Assembly: GCF_041260155.1 (NCBI RefSeq)
Contig: NC_091928.1
Coordinates: 31,047,388-31,111,387, forward strand
DNA length: 64,000 nucleotides
Direction: 5' to 3'
Origin: Ptychodera flava
Lineage: Eukaryota; Hemichordata; Enteropneusta; Ptychoderidae
The translations under genes and the position numbers were made by a program. Positions 1 through 14,825 of the stretch are shown in pieces. A model generated the notes under the pieces. That model saw only the letters and a program-made list of their open reading frames with translations. It was not told the DNA's origin and did no database searches. Positions within the stretch are counted from its first letter, which is position 1. Each line of letters starts with the position of its first letter.

Positions 1-123
1 AAAATCCGAATGGTTCAATACTTGAAAACTTCTGTTCACCGAAAAATAATCGTTGTCAGTATCTTTTATCGCTAAATAAACACCCGATAAATAAATTCAC
101 AGTATAGGTGAGGATAATCTTAC

Positions 124-253
124 CCATAGAAACACCTTCCAAATATCAGTGGGGAAATGATAACAAGCATTGCCCTTTAGGACAAAAACAGCTATCAAAG
201 CCCATAAGATGATGAACACGTAGTTAATCAACAACTTTACTCTGAATGTCACT
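124..253 (-). CDS. Gene A: membrane segment S1 exon
   Basis: 130 bp exon (acceptor ccgacag, donor GTAAGA), phase 2 to 0, 43 codons. It holds a hydrophobic segment (LINYVFIILWALIAVFVL) then a loop CYHFPTDIWKVFLW. Gene B has an exon of identical length and phase at 43346-43475. The remainder of the channel should lie to the left of the window. Confidence 0.75.
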
Positions 254-3200
254 CTGTCGGAGAGAAAGATAAAAATGATCGCCATTACTAATGAGGCAAT
301 TCTGACAAAATAGAGTAGGAATATATATACATACAAACACACTATTAAAGCTTCATGTTCTGGTTTTTAGATAACTCTCCTTCCAATCAATGGAGAACTC
401 ACTTAGACAAACAATGTTGTGAAATAAGCTGCGATGATAACAATATGGCATGTGAAAAATCTTTCTAGAATTTCGTCGACTATCTTTTGCTTTTCACGTT
501 TTTTGTTATTCCTCTTTAGTTCGTCACACTATGGGAAACAATTGCTAGACAGGAGCGAGAAAGTGACACTTTCTCGCCATCGGTGAGAATCTCTTGTTAT
601 TCTCACCGCTCTCAGTGAGATTTTTTTAATTCTCACAGGTGAGCAGTGAGACATGCAACTCTTGATGAGAATCAAGTAATGATAACAGATTCTCAGTGGT
701 GAGAAGAGAACTTCTCACAGAGTACAATGAGAATGGTTATTTTCACGGTGATAATGTATCCTACTCAATACTCATTATACACTGTTCAGAATCAATCAGA
801 TTCGCCGATCATTAGTGAGAATCAGCCAGACTTCTTCTTCATTGGTGAGAATAAATCTGGTAAATTCTCACCAGTGAATGATGGGTCTAGCCGATTCTCA
901 CTGAGGAACCGAGTATCTGGTTGATTCGCATCAGTAAATGGTAATTTTCTTTTTGAGAATGTATCATACATTCTCACAAAGAAAATTACCATTTTGACTA
1001 GGCTTGGTGAGAATTTCCAGTCTCATCGGTGAGAATATTAATCTGTTTCCATCCCTGATTCACACCAAGCAGTGCATTTCTCACTGCTCATTAGTGAGAG
1101 TTCAAAATGCCTCACTGACAGCAATGAGAATATTAAGAGGTTCTCACCAATCGCGAGAAAGCGTCACTTTGTCGCTCCGGTCTCGCAATGTTTTCCCAAA
1201 GTGTCATTTAAGCAATAAATAAAATGAGCATAATAAACTTCAGTTAATTTGTCTGAAAAGATTTTAGGACGCCAAGCGTTACCGGTCAGCACTGATCTGA
1301 AGAAACACAGAACATGTGATGCTAGTTATGTTACCTCCAATATAGACCGGTAACATAAACTGTCTGTGGCTTTCACGCACTTAACAATATCAACAATAGC
1401 AATATCAACCAATTGCATTCAATTTCATGTCAACTATTTTCAAAATCATCAGCAATGTAAGGGATTACTGTCTGTGCAAAGAGCTCGAGACTCATCTTAT
1501 GTGAGCAGATTTCAACAAAATTTGAAACCAATATGCAAACGAAGTTTTCCACAAATCTGGTCACCCTTTTCTTCAGAAATCCTTCCAAGATGCAAAAAGC
1601 AAGACACAAACACTGTTAATATTGGGGGCCAAAAATGGTCTGCAGAATTTGCATTAACACCCTGTACTGCGGCATTTTGTAATATGGCGCATTTTGTAAC
1701 AACTAACGCAAAATGTGATAGGGGTATCAGCATTTTGTAATAAAATGGTCTACGCATTTTGTAATAAGGGTATCAGCATTTTGTAATAAATTATTGTTTA
1801 CGCGATTTGTAACAAGGGTATCAGTGATTTGTAATAAAACGCGTTTTGTAACATTAGTAAACGCATTTTGTAATAATTATAAACATCCGCTTATATTGTA
1901 TGTATTTCAAAATGCTTTGTGGTTTTTGAATACGTAAAAATGTAATAGCATATAATGATTTTGAGATTATATCTCACTACCGGTGCTAGGTTATCATATT
2001 AACGCCATATAAGGGGGTCTGAGTTGACAGTCAAAATGCAATGGAAGACAGAATGAGATTTATTGTATGCGATTTATAATTGAGAAAACAAACTGAGAAA
2101 GTTTTAGTAGGTTTTACATACAGTAAGCTTACTGTACTTTGAAAAGACAATATACTGCAGACCTTTCTGCATTTTTTTCTCTTCAATGTTATTGTTGGTG
2201 GATGTAAAGAGGAAGGCTTGGAGATGACATGCAGAGCTCAGAACATGATAAAAGACAGCGACATCATCAACATTGACAGTGTTGTGTTCTAAGGCCCAAT
2301 TTTATTATACTAATGATGTACATGCCACAAAACCAACCTTATCCAGAAATGGTTCCCTTATGACATTTTGAGGGTTTCGGTCTCATTTGTAGGGCGATGC
2401 TACATTATTTTATTTTTTTTACTGAAGTAAAACAATAAATATTGTTTTCGGTTACAATAAAATTGTGTATCTTATGTTTTTGCATGTATATTGGATGAAG
2501 TTTGCAAAACTCGAATAATCAAATTCTGAGTTTTGCAAAATGATTGTAATGTTAGTGTACACAGTGATTTGAACGAAGCTTTTATAGGGTTCATAAAAAT
2601 GATGTTACAAACATTTTCCTGGAACCATCAGTTGTAGACAACAGAATCTAATATACATTTAGACATAATTGAGAAATAGGAAGTGATAAATTCTTTAGAA
2701 TGTCGTCAGAAAGAGAAGCAACATGTGAAAATCATTGTAAATTTAGAATACTGGGGGCTATTTTGAATATTTAATGAGGTCATGTGACCAGTATTTGCAT
2801 ATTTTGGGGGCAATTGTAATACTACAATTCCAAAAATATCTTGTAATTGTGAACAAAGTTTGATAAATTCAATAGTCAGATGTTATAAAATAGGATACCT
2901 TGACCTGTCTGACCCCTATTCAAGGGCGCTGCGTGTAATTCTTCACTAATGATAAATTTATATTGTTGGCGGCCATTTTGAATACCTAATCAGGTCACAT
3001 GACCATTATTAGCATATTTTGGGACAAGTGTGTCATTGTCATTCAAAATATACATACTTACTGTGGGAAATATTTCATAATATTAGTTGCTGGATGTTAT
3101 GTTACATTATGCTTTGACCGACCTAACACTTATACAGAGCCTTTGTTTACATTACACTTAGCAGGTCAAAATGATACAAAATATCAGTGTTTTTTCATAA

Positions 3201-4010
3201 TTTTTGTCACAATTTCATTTCAGTCCATGCTGACGTGATAGAAAACAGGTTTGGTGAGGAAAAATGATGAATTCCTACGAAAATGAAATATATTGAAAAA
3301 TACAATATTTTATATATTGGCGGCCATTTTGAATACTTAATGAGGTCACATGACCATAATTTGCATATTTTTGGGACAAGTATTTTATGGTGATTCCAAA
3401 ATATAATGGTATGGTAGACAGTCTTTGTTAATTTAAGAAGTCAGGCGTCATGCTAGATGGTACTTCCAAATGTCAACTCCACCCCAGGACCTTGGGGTGC
3501 AAAGGGTTAAAGTTGAAATAACGTACGAAAGGTTGCAGTATTATAAGCAACTTCTTTACGTATGATATGTGATTCTCTAAAGTTGATTGTCGATAATTTA
3601 CGGTAATAAGATAAGAGGGGCAAGTTAATATGTCAATGCTGCCAGCTGATATTTATCAAAATATACTGAAATAGACGTAAATCAGTCAATTAAAATACCG
3701 AATGATAATTTATTTTAATCATCCGATAAACAAGGACAAAATAAAGCTCTATCGACAGACCAGCCATGTCTCCTTGTATGTAAAAGGTGACAATTCATAC
3801 CTACTGAGCCTTGGATTTGTTTTCATAGATCTATTTCTTTCCCGTTGTGTTCCTCCTTTGAATCTACGCTATCGCCAAATGGTAAAATTTGTCTAGCCAA
3901 CGAGCTAGGATAAGCTGTCCTGCAATACAAGATTAAGCTAAATTTGATTTGCTATCCTACTGGTTATACCTGCCATCTGCCATTATCATTAAATGATAAC
4001 AGCCATAGAA

Positions 4011-4065
<55 letters not shown>

Positions 4066-7000
4066 TAGATAGATAGATAGATACATAGATACATAGATAG
4101 GCATACTCAGGCACTCTATCCTCCCCCTCCCTTCCTCCCTCCCTACCCACATAGATGCATACATACATACATACATACATACATACATACATACATACAT
4201 ACATACATACATACATACATACATACATACATACATACATACATACATACATACATACATACATACATACATACATACACACTCAATAGGTCAGATATAC
4301 TTCCGCTTTAGAAGCTAAACAAGTCAAATCACTAAAATATCAGATTATTCTGACTATTTAGTTTAGTCTAGTTTAGTTTAGTTTAGTTTTAGTTTTGTGT
4401 ACTTTAGATTACTTCAGTTTAGTTAAGGTTATTACGAAAATAAGAATGTATAACGACACATAGATGTAGTCATTAGCGCGCGTTTAGCGCGTTGGGCGAT
4501 GCGTTGCCCTTATGTCCGAGTGCTTATTTTGCGGTATTTTCGTAATAATTATTATTATATTACCATGCCCTGTTTTGATTGGTCGAGCTAAACCACGTGA
4601 CTAACCACAAATACACAGTAATGGTTTAATTACATGCCCGTGAATATGAATAATAAGATTAACAACTCAAAGTAACGTAACTTTACAGCTGAAACATAAT
4701 TCATAACCAATCACAAAATAAAATGGAGCACTTATAGGTCAAGTTGAGATACTTTTTTCTGAAAACATCTCCGGCTTTGCCAATTTTTGACAGCGCGCGT
4801 GACAGTGCGTCGCGTATTGCTCAGTTTCTGAGGCCCAGTTGTCGTTCGCTCCTGAAATTTTCGGACAATTTGACGGTTTCCTTGCGTTCGCTGATAATAT
4901 AATGGAAATAACAGACTCCGATTTGACCATTCACGTTTATTTATGGGCGCGGGCTCGAGGAAAGCCAAATTACCGGGCTCGGCAAGCCTCGCCCGTTAAT
5001 TTTTGGCTTTCCTCTCGCCCTTGCCCACAAATAAACGTTAATGGTCAGCGCGTCGCCCGTTATTTCTATATCATACATCTCCTTTTTTATCAAGAATGTA
5101 TGCACCCGTCGTTTACGATGCATTATTCCATACACTTTAGATGCATATTCTGCGAGCGGTTAAGGGTAAGCGTCAGTTTTGTTTACATCGCGCACTCATC
5201 CAACATTCGATGTACGAGCCGAGCAACGATGTCGTGGCAGATTTGTACAGTGCCGTCTTGGTGAACTTTCGTTATTACCCCATAAAATTTTTCACCTTCA
5301 AACATCCGTAATACATTTACTTCTGTTTCTTTTATCAGAAGTTATTTTCAAAGTACAGGTATGGAGTTTCAGTATGGAGCCATTCAGTGATGCAATGTTT
5401 ATCATCAAATATGAAAGTAAAGGGGTCATTGCATGCCCGTTTTTATGGAAGTTCGATTCTATTGTTTGCGAAGGCAGATGAATAATAATTTATTTTATGT
5501 TATTATATTTTATTTTATCTGAGTATCTACCTGTTGATTGCTGGTTGTCTGCAATACATCAGAAAGAATGTCGTTATCCTCTATTTAATAAATCAACTGA
5601 CTGTGTATACCAATGATTCTCTCAAATATATGATAATAAACTAGTCAAAATCTAGTAGTTACCTGCCTCAGATGATCAGTTGGTAAAAATACTGATTGCC
5701 AGCTATCTAAAATTAAGTCATTCTAATTTGAAATGGAAGTCAGGGAGCGATCAATTTTTGTACTTACTTAACGAGTAAACACACACTTTGTAATACCATT
5801 CCAAAGTCAATAAAATATCTGTTAATGCTTTAAAACTGGGAAACGTTTTTAAAATTATTACAAAATGCGTTAACTGTTATTACAAAGTGCGAATTATTAC
5901 AAAATGCTGATACCCTTGTTACATTTTGCGTAGACAATTTTTCATTACAAAATGCTGATACCCTTGTTAGAAAACGAGTAGACTGGTTTATTACAAGATA
6001 CTGCAGACGTTATTACAAAATGCGTCAATTATTACAAAATGCTGATACCCCTTATTACATTTTGCGTAAGTTATTACAAAACACGTCAGTATTACAAAAT
6101 GCCGCAGTACACACCCTAATCTTTCAAAGTCAATCATCCTAATGGCTAGGCATTGTCTTCGAGGGTAATAAATATTTACATGAAAAAGTGTCCTTTTTGC
6201 CTGCAATCTCAATGACTGTGATCTAAATTTTCAGTTAAGATAATGCCCGCTCCGGAATGTGCTTATCTACCTGATCAATACAAACGGTTCAACTTAATGT
6301 ACTTACTTGTGTACCGTATCCCAGGCTTTAGAGATGAGACCTCGGAATAGCTCATCAATGTATCTCCTGTAATTAGGACGGTGCTTGGAACTTTGGCCCA
6401 TCTGTCAAAAAGAGAACGCAACTTATGGTAGTCAACAATATGAAATACAGGCATGGCGCGATTTCTATTGTCAAAATACATGCGCGAGAACCAGTGCCAA
6501 GTCATGTTCAGGATATATTTTCAGTGTAGATGTATATTGTCGTTTTACTGATCATTGAGTAGATCATTTTCCTCAATTTGCTTTGACGATAGGACTAACT
6601 TTCCCTGATCAACCTAAAATAGAGGGCATAGGCTGAAAGAATATTCTTATTTGCGCCGTTGGTCTATAGTACTGCATAGCAATGTAAAAACCTTACCATT
6701 GAAATATCCAAATACGACTTTTGAGTCATGTGAGAAATAAATGTGCAGGTGGTGGCAATTACATACATTTCATGCATGTGCTAATTCTAATGACTGTGTT
6801 AAAGAACATGGTAACGACCATGTGCTATTCTATTAAAATTAGGCCGACCAGCGGGAAGTAAAACACTTGCAAATCGCAGAGATTAAAACCTCGTCGGTCA
6901 GTATTTTACTGTATTTGTTTTAATCTTTGCACTTTTACCCTCAACCTTTAACAAGTATTGTATCTCTCGCTGGTTATTCATTTTCACTTACTGCAGTTTT

Positions 7001-7328
7001 ATCCCTCTTTTGAAGTCGTTTGTAATTTTTATTGTTCATTTGCTATTGTATGTGCGAGAACAATATACTGATACTAATATGTGCGAACATAATTGAGAAA
7101 ATGCACAACGCATATGAAATGCGTGCACAAATGGAATTGGTCCTGTAAGCGTACTTTCTGTGAGAATGAAAGGTCAAAAATAACGTTGGTCGGAAATGCG
7201 GCATTACCTCTCACAGGCGGCGATTGAATGTTCAGCAAGAACATTATTCATATATATTTTGCCTCATTTTTTAACCCTTTACTGAGACTCTGCTTTAATC
7301 GTGCAAACAATACTACTATCGGGTCTAC

Positions 7329-7412
<84 letters not shown>

Positions 7413-9966
7413 GTATGTATGTATGTATGTATGTATGTATGTATGTATGTATGTATGTATGTATGTATGTATGTATGTATGTATGTATGTATGTATGTAT
7501 GTATGTATGTATGTATGTATTCGTGCATGTATGTTATCCATTAAGTTATTAATAGCAACACGACAGTACCTGTTTTGGGTCGTCAGGCATCGGTTCAATT
7601 AAGGTAACTAAAAGGGAAATTACAAAACGGATTTGTTTAGTAGTCAAAGTCATTACCAGTATATGTAAACATCTGTACTTCTTAAATCCGTAACAAATTA
7701 AGTCAATCCTTATGACGATATGAATCTTGGTAAGTTCAAGCTGGGATATTGATGATTACAGTATTACTGCTGCGTGTCCCTCAAGCAATCGATACGCCGA
7801 GGATAAAAGCAACAACCTTGTGACAATATTTAACTTTCAGAAGTACCATGTTCATTTAGGGGTGGATTGGTAAGGCAAACTCTAGCAAAGGCAACAATGT
7901 ACGTGCATATGCCATGACATTTGGAGTTACCGCAGAAATTGTTCGTATAAGCAATGAATTTTTATAAATTCATGTATGACCATTTAGAACTCTAGAAGAT
8001 AGAATTTGGTATACTATTGTAGCATATGCAACATAAAATGGTATATTGCTAAAAGTGTATGTGAGGGAGACCGCTCGAAGTCAAGCTGAAAGTGATTACT
8101 AATACACATTGAAATCATTAATTAAAACGATTAAAGAACTATCTGGTAACTATGTCCGAGAGACAAGTGTAAGTGTTACGGACATATTTTATCCCACACA
8201 AAGGTTAATGAACCTAGCGGTCATTGATACCAGTAAAAATTATCAATTAAAACGACAAGATCTCAATTACAAGTCGATTTCCGTACAAACCATATTTGCG
8301 ACAAACGCACTATAACCCTAATTGCGTTTTACGAGGATGTTTACGGAAGTCTGGATGAAAACTGGAATATATTTGAATTATATTAAGAATCATGAAGGTA
8401 GTCAATTACGTTTGCATATTAATGGTAACATGTCAATTTAAGATCAAGACCTGTATTGATGCTTATGATTGGATGTATCATTTTATCTTTAATTCATGAC
8501 TATCGCATAATCAAAGCCGCGCCTTAAAGATCACGTTTAAAATCTCATTCTAAAAAATCCAACGAATATAGTTGCTGGAGAATAGTTACTGAAAGATAGT
8601 TGCTTGAGAGAGAGAGGAACACAGCGGGCCCACTATGGGAGAAGCATGTCTTTGGCGATGACAACTGTCAAGCTTGTCTAGAGAGAAATAAAGTCTGTGT
8701 AATACCAACGAACTCTGAACGTCTCGTGTAGTCAATAAACTGAAGATCCCCAAGTACCTCTCAGCAGGCCAAGGCGAGTCTACGAGATAAACGATTCCCC
8801 CATGAAAAAAACGAATAGTAATACATGAATACAATCAAACATATTAAAATGGCGTAAGCGTATTTGGGACAAACATTTATCGACGAGATGAATCCATCCA
8901 ATTATGCACCCATCCATCGAATAATCCATCAATAAATACATTAACGTACCTCTTTGGTCATCGTCGTACAATTCTATATATCCGCTTTTAATTTGTGCTG
9001 TTTTCCCCTAGCAACAATGTTCGTTAAAATAAGAAAGAAACTGATAAGATTTCATTGGACATTTGTACTGATATTATCACTATTCTCATAGCAATATGAT
9101 GACATCATACATGGCAACACACGGTTGATATTTAAAGTACAGATTCAAATACACAAATGCGTGTCAGTTATGAATTAACTTCAATATACCGTCATGGCTG
9201 TGCCAATAACCTTTTGTAGAGTAAAATTAGTGTGGTAATCTGAATAAAAGTGACAGTTCACTGTGCATAATGGTAGTTTTGTCTGCTACAACAATTTTCT
9301 AGATAATTTTATTTGTAGCAGGTGTTGACGACCTCGCAGGCTATTTGGACAGTTTGGATGGCTGTACAGCGAAGCGATGCGTCCCAATGCTGCATTGGGC
9401 AAGGTATACCCGTAGGCACCTATGCGTGTTCGTACAAGTACGGCAGCTTCCCTACATTTTGCTTGCCCGGGGACCTTTGACAAAAGTCATTAAGATTGCC
9501 ATTTCATTCAGAAAAAAATACATTGATGCATTTTTAATTCATCTCTTAATCCTAAATTTATCTTAGTAACTTAATAACTTTTTCAACTGAAATCTTGATC
9601 AAAGTAAAACATATCAAAGCTGTGGCCGTTACGTGTGATCACTCAGGGCATTGTGGCATTGCACTGGTGAGGCGCTCGGGGCACCGAAGCGGGACCTTCC
9701 ACTGAGCCAAGCGATGTAATGACTAAATGCATAATGCCAAAAGCTGCTTCAAAAAAGTTAGATAGATATTTGATCTATCAATTATTATGAAAATTTAATG
9801 ACAAACAAAGTATATGTTTTAGCATACATACCCAACATAACACAGCCATGGCTACATCCTTTGTAATGGTTTCATCATACCTATCTTTTACTGCTGCATT
9901 TGCACCCAAGCTAAGTAGTAACTCTGTGCACTCAGGGTAGGCTAGCCATATAGGTTGACGTATGCC

Positions 9967-10053
<87 letters not shown>

Positions 10054-10472
10054 ATGTAGATAGATGAAATGTAATTTTGGGCAAATTATACTTGCACATG
10101 CACAGCAAAGGGACAGGTACGCAATGAGACGTGGATAGATAAAAAATTACAAACTCTCTGAGATACCTATCTACTTGTCTACATATCTTTTTGCCTACAT
10201 ACATACATACATACATACATACATACATACATACATACATACATACATACATACATACATACATACATGCACACACATACATACATACATACATACATAC
10301 ATACATACATACATACATACATACATACATACATACATACATACATACATACATACATACATACATACATACACATACATACATACACATACACATACAT
10401 ACATACATACATACATACATACATACATACATACATACATACATACATACATACATACATACATACATACAT

Positions 10473-10529
<57 letters not shown>

Positions 10530-13500
10530 TACATACATACATACATACATACATACATACATACATACATACATACATACATACATACATACAAAGTATT
10601 TGCTTTTGCATCAAACGATAAGAAATTACCCCTGCTAAAAGTATAAAACCAAACAGAAAACGAATATAGAAAACCGTTGATTAAAGTACAGACATACCTC
10701 TAAAAGCTGAAAGCATAAGAGGTGTCCTTCCTAAATTGTCTTCACAATGCGTGTCAGCTCCACGTTTGTGAAGAACTTCCACGGCATTACAGGCATTGTT
10801 TGCGGCCGCAAAGTGTAGGGCTGTTCTGCCCTGATATCTCGATTTAGCAGAAATATCGACTGAAAGATGAAAAGACGTCGGTCTGTTCAAAATTTTAATT
10901 TTAAAAAAGTAAAAAAATCTGCGTGAACGGAACATATGTTTGTTTTACAACTGTTAACTACTTTTGAGAGGGTTGCGCAAAAAAACTCATATTAAGTTGT
11001 AATTGTTGCTTTAGCATTAACAAATAAAGGTGTCCTATTTACCTCCTTTATCTAGCAATTTTCCAACCTCTTGGAAGTCATTTTCAGCTGCGGCCATATG
11101 CAGTTGCATTTGATGATATTCGTCGGTGTAAATGACGTCTTTACCATTCTGAACTGAATCTTTAGCGGTGCCCTAAATAAATGTAGAGTATGTTTAACAT
11201 ATAAGTGGCATTTCAGTGACATCTGTTTGGCGTACAAGTAAGTACACGACATATAAGATAGTTAATAACATGTATGAAATCGATGACTGGCTATTCCATG
11301 GACAATCTGAAGCTCATTTAATGCGAAAAATCAAGACATAAATTGCAAAACAATCTTATTTTAGTGAAACTTTACCGTCATCGTATTTCATTGATTCGCA
11401 TCGCCATTGCAATGCACTTTCACTGACGATGGGCATGCCTCGTACGCGTACCACCGGTTACTGAACAGAACCTAATATACAACCCATGGAAAAATTACAA
11501 AAATGCTTCATATATAACTCGCCTCGCCGCTCACGCGATATGTCGCGCATTGTACCAAAAGTTCGTGTTTTTCCGTGTGCGGCGGGGTCATTGCTAAAGT
11601 TTTGATATTATTACATGAGACCATACGACATTCGAACGATTTACTACATACCTACGCAACTCGCCTGAAAAGACGTAAACTATAAAAATGAATTATACAT
11701 ATAACTTTTGTCATTATTTGACAGAAACTAGTTTAGTAAAAAGACAATAATTCAATGACCCATTTTCCTTGAACTGCCGCTAGCATCTTTGCCGATTTCG
11801 ATTTTTTGGAAATCTGACAATTAGACGCAGATTCTTGGGTGTAGTTCCAGCGAAAATTTTACTACTGTACGCCCTTCCGAAGCGAAAATGTGTAACGTGT
11901 TGTGTTGTGTTTTACGATGATCTTCGACTTGCGATAGAGAAATGGAGGCTACATACTGAAGCACAGCATCCTTTGTGACATGCCGCTACTATTTAAGAGT
12001 GCAAGACAGCAGGACAGTTGACTTGAGATGGCTGGAAAGGCTAGAGCGTCAGTTATAAACTTCAATAAAGCTATGAAAATATAAAAGTAGTCAACATTCT
12101 CTGTGGAATAAAAAAAAAATACACATTGGGGGTCAAAGGCATTGCAGAGTTATAGCCTGTTGAAACTTCTGAAAAACTGACTAAATAAGAAGAAGTTGGG
12201 AGACCTTAGTGTTTTAACTATAGTAGAGTTCCCTTAGCTTTTTTGCTGTTTTTCAGGAAAGTTTGACAAGGTAGTGCTTGCATTCAGAATGCGTGACTGC
12301 TATTGTAAATGCATTTTTAGATTTTTTCTAGTGTAAAAGAGGTGTCAAAAGTGAGATTGACCAATACGACTGCTCTGTGACTTCAAAAAAGGGGTGCAAA
12401 TATTGATTGTTTTAAACCTTTTTGACTAAATAACAGTTTTCCTACATAATTTTATGCCAATTGAATCCAACCTTTAAAATGAGATATGGACATGGCTTTT
12501 TTACAGCCTATTACAAAATTACAGACAAGATGACATGGGACAATTTTTCCTGTATTTGAAGTACGTTTTGAAAAATCACATTTTCAAATTTGAAAGAATT
12601 ATTTAATATTTTTTTGACATGTAAACCCATGTAAAATCATAAAAACAAATTTTACTTACAAATCCTGTCGTACATTTCTTACAATTAATAGGGCCAACAT
12701 ATTTATAACTAATTGGGTAATTATTAAATTCAAATATGTAAAAAAATATGAAAAATTAAATTTGAATATTTACTCGTGTAATATTTCAAAATAATGGCTG
12801 CAAATATACAAGTTTTTATATGCTATGGAGAAAGTATGAAGTAAGGGACTTATCCTGAAAATTTGAACTAAATATCTTGATTTTAACACTCGAAACTTGA
12901 CATTAACTCTGAGAAAAGAATTGGTGCAAAAATAGCCTTTCCAGCCACCTTGATCAAGATTTAAAATCAATGAAATCAGCTTGAGTACAGTGTTTTCGTA
13001 TCGTTGTGCAAATTGGGTCAACATACTTGTAAAGTGGCGAAAACATATTACAGTCAAAGTAATATAATGAAAATTAACTTATAATGAACTAAAACGGGAG
13101 TTCAAGCGACGGTGGCCGCACGTTATATTTTTATGTAAACGGTGCGTTGCATTTGTTTAAAATGAGGTCCAGTCATCAATATACTTTAATGTACAGAGGG
13201 TCCTAATAAACTGAAAACTGGTCATTTTAAATGATCAACCTTGCACCCAGTTAACCTTACAGGCCTGTGTCGGCGTCAGATTGTCTTACAAGGATAATTA
13301 CTTACTAGATTACAATTTCAATGGAAAGCAAAAGGCTATGACACTCCATAATCCTTTTAGAGTCGAGACCAACTTGATACAGGGATCAAGTCCCTGGTCT
13401 TTAAGTTACAGAGGTCCTATATTCTTCTAAAGTTCGGAAACGACGGAGTTTGATTCAAACTATGATGGTAATTGGGTACAAACCATGAAGCCCTGCAGAT

Positions 13501-14753
13501 AGTGAGTGAAGAGTGTTTTAAAGTTTTAGAATAATTAAAGAGATGGATGTCTGTTTTACTATTTGTCTGTACGTGTAAATTTAGAAAGTGTAACAAATTA
13601 GTTTGCTCCCCGGCCACACGTGCTTACTAAGAGTGCAACATCATAAAATTGTTGGTATTATTTGTGAAAATTAACGTGAAAGAGAATTGCTCACCGCTCC
13701 TTTTGCTTTGCCTGAGTAACTCGAAGCACAATATGCTTTGCCTTGTGTACAGTGAGTTTCCTTACTGCCAAAACACAACATTGATGAGCGGATCTGCAAA
13801 TTTAAAGGAAAGTCGTATGTACAAGCGTAGCGTATACACAAATCTGAACACTTTTATGAGGTAACAATACCTGTAATAGATTGTGAGCGGTCTTGTTACC
13901 TCGAAGAGAAATGTATTACGAGCCACTAAAAATACTTATGTACCCTCACTGAATGACAATTTTGATATTCTGATGCAATAGTGGTGTATTCAAGATTGTT
14001 AGTAAAATCTTGTAAGGTAGTTAACTATGTGATCACTTCATTTTAAATGAATGGGGTATTACGCAACAATTGAATCTGAAAAACTAATTTAAACTAATTT
14101 GAATAAATTCTGGCTCATAATTTACCCTTTCCAATAACGCGCTTGCGCATCCTTCCTGTTGTTCTTGATCTGCTTCTTGCGAATGTATCTTGCACGTTGA
14201 GATGGATTCTTTGGAATCTTTCTTATCTTGAGTTGTCGTCACTTCAACCATGAGTGACACTGTATAAGAAATTATTTGTCAATTTTTTTTTTCTAAACAC
14301 CCTAACGAAACACTTTCAACATGGCAAATGTACCTAAATTTGCTAAACACTGCCACTAATGTTAATGGCCTCCAAACCCATCACTCTTTTCCGAGGCCGC
14401 AGATCGGGGCATATACACCTTTTCTCAGGGCCACAAAGGTAATATATTGCTTTTTCGACGTTTGCAAATTCGGTATCACGATTCGTCAAGTAATAGTTAT
14501 GTGATATTTGCCCTTTGGGAACTGATACGCACAAAACTACAGTCATTGTTTATATATATGTAAGGGTTGCTGGATAAATAATCTTAAATTTCCCCCTCTA
14601 CAATGTTGTTTTTTTGAACTGCGAGGCTTACCCGTCAGGAGACTAAACTTGTTCAGTGTCATTGTAGAGATGTAATTGTAAAATAATTTCTCAAGCAACC
14701 CTTATATATCCCGCTCTACTTTTGTATTTAGCACTTTGCAAACACATACAAAT

Positions 14754-14825
<72 letters not shown>

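Larger units (their letters stand above)
1664..6110. mobile_element. 4.4-kb non-autonomous DNA transposon with long TIRs
   Basis: Left TIR about 1664-1880 and right TIR about 5850-6110 are inverted copies starting GTACTGCGGCATTTTGTAAT. The direct repeat acaccct flanks both ends (1657-1663 and 6111-6117), reading as a 7-bp target duplication; a 5-bp caccc duplication with a TGTAC start is equally possible. Each TIR contains about nine variants of gcattttgtaata. The interior has no recognisable transposase; it holds three copies of a 65-bp module and a long hairpin. Superfamily unassigned. It sits in a gene A intron. Confidence 0.72.

Noticed and set aside
9286-9483. 65-aa minus open frame
   Set aside because: No splice phase to gene A, no recognised domain.
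9932-10646. Long open frames of Met-Tyr-Val-Cys or Ile-His-Thr-Tyr repeats
   Set aside because: They are translations of CATA/CA microsatellites on both strands; the same occurs at 3964-4282, 7228-7602 and 25058-25240.
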